Source of the DNA: Prescottella subtropica
GTDB taxonomy: Bacteria > Actinomycetota > Actinomycetes > Mycobacteriales > Mycobacteriaceae
DNA length: 64,000 bases
Direction: 5' to 3'
Assembly (NCBI RefSeq): GCF_005434945.1
Contig: NZ_SKCH01000002.1
Coordinates: 370,047-434,046 of the forward strand
This document shows, one piece after another, positions 59,405 through 64,000 of this stretch (positions within the stretch are counted from its first letter, which is position 1; every line of letters begins with the position of its first letter). Position numbers and translations under genes: made by a program. The notes under the pieces are model-generated. The model had not been told where the DNA came from, searched no databases, and saw nothing but the letters and a program-made list of their open reading frames with translations.

Positions 59405-60582
59405 GGGAGACGACGCTCGGGGAGTTGTGTGCCGAGGGCGGTGGAGGAATCCAGACAGGACCGTTCGGTAGCCAGCTTCACGCCTCCGACTATGTGGCTG
59501 TCGGTGTGCCGAGTGTCATGCCGCAGAACATCGGAGACAACGTCATCTTCGAGCAGGAGATTGCACGGATCACCGAAGGTGATGCCGAGCGGTTGTCGAA
59601 GTACCGACTGCGGGAGTTCGACATCGTCTACTCCCGTCGTGGTGACGTCGAGAAGCGTGCGCTCGTCCGCGAGCACAATGACGGGTGGCTCTGCGGAACC
59701 GGATGTTTGAGAGTCCGGTTCGGAACGGATCCTGTCTGCGACCCAGTCTTCATGTCGTACTACCTGGGTACTGAGGAAAGTCGTACGTGGATCAAGTCGC
59801 ATGCAGTCGGTGCGACGATGCCTAACCTGAACACGGGGATCCTGTCGGCGCTACCAGTCAAGGTGCCGGAGCTCAGTGAGCAGCGCGCCATCGCCGAGGT
59901 CCTCGGCGCCCTCGATGACAAGATCGCCGCGAACCGGAAGTTGGTTGCGAAGTGTGAGGAGTTGTCGTCGGTCAACTTCGCGCAGATGCTCGAACATGCG
60001 ACTTCGATACCTCTGTCACGGACGGCAGAGTTCATCAACGGCAAGGCTTTCACGAAGGGGGCCAGTGGAACTGGACGTGTTGTTGTAAGGATCGCTGAAC
60101 TTAATTCGGGGATCGGTGGCTCCACCGTTTTCAACGACATCGAGGTTGACGACAAGCATGTCGCGAGGCCGGGCGACATCCTGTTCGCCTGGTCGGGGTC
60201 GCTGACCCTGCACCGGTGGTTCCGTGATGAGGCGATCGTGAACCAGCACATCTTCAAGGTTCTTCCAGCCGAGGGGTACCCATCCTGGCTGGTGCACCAG
60301 CTGATCGCTCGGAAACTCCAGCAGTTCCGGGACATTGCAGCAGACAAGGCCACCACGATGGGACACATTCAGCGTCGACATCTGGATGAGACAGTCGATG
60401 TTCCGGTGGCTGAGTTGATCGCAGAACACGACTCGCTGATGTCTGGGCTCTGGCAGATCGCCCTGACTGCGGAGCAGGAGTCTGAAGTTCTTACCGCCAC
60501 CCGCGACGCGCTCCTTCCGCGTCTGATGTCCGGTGAACTCCGGGTTCGTGATGCGGAGCGTGTGGTCGAGGGTGGTCTGTGA
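59401..60582 (+). CDS. hsdS: Type I specificity subunit HsdS
   Basis: A 393-residue specificity subunit with a GTG start overlapping hsdM. It has two target-recognition domains: the first (about residues 1-150: IQTGPFGSQLHASDYVAVGV, then LREFDIVYSRRGDVEKRAL) and the second (about residues 200-340: FINGKAFTKGASGTGRVV, then RPGDILFAWSGSLTLHRWF). Each is followed by a helical spacer (LSEQRAIAEVLGALDDKIAA in the middle and a longer one at the end). Each TRD reads half of the target. The base composition is less GC-rich than in neighbours, as is usual for exchanged TRDs. Overlaps the next gene by 4 bases. Confidence 0.92.
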
Positions 60583-61031
60583 CCACCGAGAAGCCCTCGA
60601 GCGCAGGGCAGTCCGAGGATTTTGTCGCGGAAGCCGAGCGGGTTGTCGCGAACCTCGACCATCCCGACTGGGTGCAGTTGAGGTCCCTCGTCGAGCAGGC
60701 AGAAGATCGGTGGCCGGCAGACCATACCGGTTTCCGGGCCCCGTGGGAGCGTGAGGAAATCGATCCGCTGGCCGTGGAGATTCACGACTTCCTCCACAGT
60801 CACGGGCTGATCGTCCACGGATTCCACTACACCGCATGGGATCCCGGCTCCCATAAGATGAACCTGTTCGGCCCCCGGAACCTCGCCCAGCAACTCGACG
60901 TCACCGAAACCGTCGGCCTCATAGCGGGCTCCTCCGGAACACCACATCAAGTCGCAGACTCGCTCGAGAACGGTTCCCTCACACCGCTGCTCGGGCGACT
61001 ACTCGACTTCCGCACGCAAGGAGACCACTGA
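60579..61031 (+). CDS. Unknown protein of the methylase operon, 150 aa
   Basis: A 150-residue acidic protein whose GTG overlaps the hsdS stop (GTGA), showing translational coupling. The pattern EIHDFLHSHGLIVHGFHYTAW followed by AQQLDVTETVGLI and QVADSLENGSLTPLLGRLLDF is reminiscent of small DUF6508-type proteins, but I hold that loosely. It has no cysteine pair, no membrane helix and no nuclease motif. Placement between hsdS and the PLD gene suggests an accessory or control role in the same system. Confidence 0.7.
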   Translation: MTTEKPSSAGQSEDFVAEAERVVANLDHPDWVQLRSLVEQAEDRWPADHTGFRAPWEREEIDPLAVEIHDFLHSHGLIVHGFHYTAWDPGSHKMNLFGPRNLAQQLDVTETVGLIAGSSGTPHQVADSLENGSLTPLLGRLLDFRTQGDH

Positions 61032-62069
61032 ATGGCGAACGCACTCGGCGACCGGACCGCCCGTATCCTCGCCGGCCGCAACATCTGGGACGAACTCACT
61101 CCACTACTGGCACCGCATGCAGCAACCATCACCGCTGCCGTCGCCTACATCGGCAGCAACGCCGCCGAACTTCTCCCACTACGCCGAGGCTCGACGATCA
61201 TCGTCGACGCCGACATCACGACCGTTCGTGCCGGTGCCACCGACCCGAACGTCCTTCTCACATGGGCGCGGTCAGGGGTGAAGGTCTACTCGTTGAAGAA
61301 CCTGCACGCCAAACTGATCCTCGCCGAAGCCGTCGACACCGAGCACGACGCGTTCACCGTCGCCGGCTCCGCGAACCTGTCGGCATCGTCCGCCACCAGA
61401 CTGTACGAATCCGTCGTTCTGGCCGACGGCGAATGCCTCGACGAAGCACGGGAAGCGCTCATCGAATGGAAGCGGAAAGCAACGATGCTCACCCCCGCCG
61501 CCCTCGAGCAACTCGTGGACGAGTACGCCACCGAGAGAACTCCGACACCTCCCGACGCTGACGACGAGGACGGAGACGTGGAGGACGGGGAAAGCGTTCC
61601 GTGGAGACGTCCCAAGGTGCTGCACCTCACGGCGGCGGAGCCGGACATCGAACCGAGTGAGGAGGCGCAGGCGCATAAGGAGAAACTCGCAACCGAGTAC
61701 GGATGCGCAGGAGACTCCGGCTATCGCATCGACATGTTCTGGTGGGACGATACCGACCGCGTGCAGTACGACAACGGCGAACACGTCATTCTCGTCGAAG
61801 GCACCAAGTCCTGGAAGCCTCGCAGCAACGGGTCGGTCAGTGAGCCCGGCGAGCTGATCTACACCTACCTGGACACGCAGGCGTGGCCGCAGCGCCGCTA
61901 CTACTACCTGCTGGTGCAGGTCTCGGAATGTGACGTCAGGGTGCCCGATGTCGAGGCGCTGTTCGAGAACCTGGGCGAGAAGCCGGCGTTCAACCAAAAG
62001 TATGTCCGGCCCGTGTTCGTCGACGCGCTCCTCGGGCTCTGGCCCGATCTCGAGTACGAGGACGCCTGA
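61032..62069 (+). CDS. Phospholipase D-fold protein, candidate nuclease
   Basis: A 345-residue protein whose ATG follows the previous stop directly. Residues about 10-150 form a PLD-family domain: GRNIWDELTPLLAPHAATIT, then one HKD-type site with His92 and Lys94 (NLHAKLILAE) and GSAN at 112-115 (AGSANLSASS). A single site implies a dimer, as in the Nuc and BfiI nucleases, which cut DNA without metal or ATP. An acidic linker (DADDEDGDVEDGE) leads to a C-terminal domain of unknown fold with many Trp and Tyr (IDMFWWDDTDRVQYDNGEHV). Its place as last gene after hsdMS, with no hsdR, makes it the candidate restriction effector. Confidence 0.8.
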   Translation: MANALGDRTARILAGRNIWDELTPLLAPHAATITAAVAYIGSNAAELLPLRRGSTIIVDADITTVRAGATDPNVLLTWARSGVKVYSLKNLHAKLILAEAVDTEHDAFTVAGSANLSASSATRLYESVVLADGECLDEAREALIEWKRKATMLTPAALEQLVDEYATERTPTPPDADDEDGDVEDGESVPWRRPKVLHLTAAEPDIEPSEEAQAHKEKLATEYGCAGDSGYRIDMFWWDDTDRVQYDNGEHVILVEGTKSWKPRSNGSVSEPGELIYTYLDTQAWPQRRYYYLLVQVSECDVRVPDVEALFENLGEKPAFNQKYVRPVFVDALLGLWPDLEYEDA

Positions 62070-62105
62070 AACCTGTCGGATCCTATTGCCACACTGGGGA
62101 ACACC

Positions 62106-62801
62106 ATGAACACCATTCGTCCCTACCTCCGTGTCGTCGCCGGTTTCTTCGCCGGCGTCTGCACGTGGGTCGCGATCGTCGACCTCATCCACCTCGACGT
62201 CGGTGCGGCCGTGATCTCGCTGCTGTTCGCGGCCGGCCTCTGGTACCTCGCCGTCGGCCGCCCCATCCGGGACCACCTCGCCCGCATCAAAGCCGACAAC
62301 GCTGCCCTCGCCGCCCGCGCCCAAGCCGGACACGAGGCGTTCCTCGCCGGCAACACCGCAGCCGCGTTCGCGCCGCCACCCGAAGCGGCACCGCGGAAAC
62401 CGATCCGCAAGGGCGTCCTCGCCGCCTCCATCCTCGCGGCCCTGTTCGTCCTCATCGGCATCATCGGTGACATCAGCGACGGCCTCGACAACACCTCGAC
62501 CACCACGCCGTCCACACAACCCGCCACCCACATGCCCGACCCGGCGGTGCCGGGCGCACCCGCAGCACAGACACTCATGCCGAACGTCGTGTGCATGAAT
62601 CTGCAAGCCGCACAGGACACCATCCAGGAAACCGGTGTCTACTACTCCCGCAGCGAGGACGCCACCGGCAAGCAGCGCATGCAGGTGTCCGACCGTAACT
62701 GGGTTGTCGTCGAACAGAGCCCCGCACCCGGCACCCCCATCGGAGAAGGCGGCGCGACGCTGTCCGTCGTCAAATACGGAGAACCCGGAGACTGCTCGTA
62801 G
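62106..62801 (+). CDS. Membrane protein with PASTA domain
   Basis: A 231-residue protein. Two N-terminal helices (about residues 8-50: VAGFFAGVCTWVAIVDLI and AAVISLLFAAGLWYLAV), a charged cytoplasmic helix with an Ala/Pro linker, a third membrane helix (about residues 103-122), a Thr/Pro linker, and a C-terminal PASTA domain outside the membrane (MPNVVCMNLQAAQDTIQETG to the end). PASTA modules bind peptidoglycan or lipid II fragments. It follows the PLD gene by 36 bases on the same strand, but is more likely cargo of the island than part of the methylase system. Confidence 0.75.
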   Translation: MNTIRPYLRVVAGFFAGVCTWVAIVDLIHLDVGAAVISLLFAAGLWYLAVGRPIRDHLARIKADNAALAARAQAGHEAFLAGNTAAAFAPPPEAAPRKPIRKGVLAASILAALFVLIGIIGDISDGLDNTSTTTPSTQPATHMPDPAVPGAPAAQTLMPNVVCMNLQAAQDTIQETGVYYSRSEDATGKQRMQVSDRNWVVVEQSPAPGTPIGEGGATLSVVKYGEPGDCS

Positions 62802-62840
62802 TTTCCGGCTCACCCACTCACGGTCAGGAGACCCGCTGAA

Positions 62841-63686
62841 TTGACCACGCCCACCGACAAGCTCGACGGTCTGCTCCACCAGGTCCGAACCGCTGCACAG
62901 AAACTCGCTGACGAACTCGAATATGCTCTCGAACTCCTCCGGGAAGAAGAGTCCATCGAGATCGACGTGCAGCAGCTCACGCTCGATTGGAATCGTGCAC
63001 GAACCGAGCTTGCGATGGCGGTCTACGGCACCTCCACCTACCCCGACGGCGGACTTGACGCCTGCGCGAAAGTCATCGCCGACCGCCGACGATACGGCGA
63101 CCTGGAAGCGGAAGTGGCGCGGGCGCAGTCGGAGCTCCGCTACCTCGAACAGTCCCCGGCCGGCCTGGTGCAGGAACTCACCGCCCTGATCGCATCCAAG
63201 CGTGAGCAGGTCGAACTCCTCGCAGCCGAGCTCGCCGAGATCACGCCGCCGTCGGCGCCCGCACCGCCCGCACCGGCGCCTCCACCTCTGCCCGAGCCCG
63301 CACCGGTGGCCATGCCTCCGAAACCCGACCGTTGCGATGTGTGTGCGGAGCGCCAAGATCACCTCGAGTCGTCCGGTGATCATTGGAGTTGCGCCGAATG
63401 CCTGTGTTTGGAGAAGGAAGTGGACTCCGCGAGAAAGAGGCTCGAGTCGTGGGGTGCTCGCCCGCTTGACCAGTCCGTCCCCTCGACGAGTGAACTCCCC
63501 GGTGTTGCCGCGGTCCGTGCTGAGGGCCGAGAAGCGATGTATGCGCTCGCGTCACGCCGCAGTGCCGCACAGGCGGCGAAGCGTGCACCGACGCAGGTCC
63601 GGCGGCCCGCGAAGCCGGCGGCATCCGGCGGCACGACGCCGCCGTCGGTCGACGATCTCCGACTGCGCTGGAACGCGCACAGCTGA
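62841..63686 (+). CDS. Coiled-coil protein with proline linker and zinc ribbon
   Basis: A 281-residue protein; the TTG start follows AGGAG. Residues 1-130 are helical coiled coil (DELEYALELLREEESIEIDV and EVARAQSELRYLEQSPAGLV). A pure proline/alanine stretch (about residues 134-157, PPSAPAPPAPAPPPLPEPAP) leads to a small zinc-binding motif CDVCAERQDHLESSGDHWSC then AEC (two CxxC-type pairs), then basic and disordered sequence. No known function. It could be a scaffold. It is about 40 bases after the PASTA gene and probably co-transcribed. Confidence 0.65.
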   Translation: MTTPTDKLDGLLHQVRTAAQKLADELEYALELLREEESIEIDVQQLTLDWNRARTELAMAVYGTSTYPDGGLDACAKVIADRRRYGDLEAEVARAQSELRYLEQSPAGLVQELTALIASKREQVELLAAELAEITPPSAPAPPAPAPPPLPEPAPVAMPPKPDRCDVCAERQDHLESSGDHWSCAECLCLEKEVDSARKRLESWGARPLDQSVPSTSELPGVAAVRAEGREAMYALASRRSAAQAAKRAPTQVRRPAKPAASGGTTPPSVDDLRLRWNAHS

Positions 63687-63739
63687 ATGAGACAGACAGT
63701 CGGTGGACTCCCTGACAAAGGGACTGCCGGCCGGTAGTA

Positions 63740-63755
63740 TCGAAAATATGTTCGA
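63740..63755 (+). promoter_or_regulatory. SOS (LexA) box on the 13E12 gene start
   Basis: TCGAAA-ATAT-GTTCGA agrees with the mycobacterial-type SOS box TCGAAC-N4-GTTCGA at 11 of 12 positions. TAGTAT (-10, at 63735-63740) abuts it and the ATG at 63748 lies inside it, so LexA would cover the transcription start of a leaderless message. Some 13E12 genes of M. tuberculosis are LexA-controlled in the same way. Confidence 0.75.
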
Positions 63756-64000
63756 ACAGGGGGCGGTTTCCGGAGCCGCGGACGCGGCCGACACGTTACG
63801 CGGTCTGCATGCGCGGATCGCGCGGGAACAGTTCACCGAGATCGATGCGGTCACCGACCTGTTCGAAGCCCGCTGCGCCGAGGACAAGCAGGCCGGCCGC
63901 AACGAATCCCGGGAAGGCGAGTCCGCGCACGTCGAGGTCGCCGGCATCCTGGGACTCACCGAAACCGCCGCCCGCCGGATGATCGGACTCGGCTACGACC
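63748..64000 (+). CDS. 13E12 repeat (DUF222) protein, N-terminal part
   Basis: An open frame from ATG 63748 running off the right edge (84 full codons). MFEQGAVSGAADAADTLRGL, then RIAREQFTEIDAVTDLFEAR and the VEVAGILGLTETAARRMIGL segment are the start of the DUF222 domain of 13E12 proteins, most of which end in an HNH nuclease domain; that end is outside the window. These genes are repeated in actinobacterial genomes and are DNA-damage inducible in several cases. The start is 7 bases after TAGTAT. Confidence 0.85.
   Translation, partial: MFEQGAVSGAADAADTLRGLHARIAREQFTEIDAVTDLFEARCAEDKQAGRNESREGESAHVEVAGILGLTETAARRMIGLGYD

Overview
This 64 kb window is a chromosomal segment of a high-GC actinobacterium of the order Mycobacteriales, most likely Rhodococcus (including the R. 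equi/Prescottella group). The evidence is an MspA-family porin, an EspR-type regulator, the Glp/GlpR division pair, a protein O-mannosyltransferase, Rpf resuscitation factors, and a gene order that follows M. tuberculosis from purH to pks16 (Rv0957 and Rv0981 to Rv1013). The species is inferred; no rRNA gene is present to settle it.

Layout. 0-3 kb: purH 3' end, two small unknown genes, an alpha/beta hydrolase, an AEC-type transporter and a cysteine-free ribosomal protein S18. 3-9 kb: the envelope-stress operon mprA-mprB-pepD-moaB, with identical-pattern MprA-type sites before mprA and before pepD, then mscL, an SAF-domain protein and a ruc-type (FmdB zinc ribbon) chaperone gene carrying a CIRCE-like operator. 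9-15 kb: folate cyclo-ligase, galU, glp, rimJ, an MspA porin, glpR (SepX-like) and tRNA-Ala. 15-24 kb: EspR-like regulator, an SDR, a two-gene ABC exporter divergent from a NarL-type two-component system, arcA, an ArsC-like protein, a GntR regulator and DoxX. 23.5-38.7 kb: pmt, rsmI, a large nSTAND/WD40 protein, pabB, a DUF2786 protein, metG, tatD, two tandem rpf genes and rsmA. 38.7-45.4 kb: a block not present at this point in M. tuberculosis (two secreted proteins, a solute-binding lipoprotein and a copper operon copZ-secreted protein-copA) that separates rsmA from ispE. 45.7-54.6 kb: cold-shock protein, ispE, ABC-F, enoyl-CoA hydratase-type enzyme, pnuC, prfC and a fatty-acyl-AMP ligase.

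54.6-64 kb is an accessory, defence-like island. An RNase H-like gene diverges, across a perfect palindrome, from an operon coding for a helix-turn-helix/degenerate methylase/TRD-like fusion, HsdM, HsdS, a 150-residue unknown protein and a phospholipase D-fold protein. No HsdR motor-nuclease is present, so the PLD protein is the obvious candidate effector. Downstream are a PASTA membrane protein, a coiled-coil/zinc-ribbon protein and the start of a 13E12 (DUF222) gene that begins inside an SOS box.

Across the window many genes start 6-8 bases after a TANNNT hexamer with no Shine-Dalgarno sequence, pointing to widespread leaderless transcription; this was used to choose several start codons. 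Two divergent gene pairs (pmt/rsmI and metG/tatD) share overlapping -10 elements.
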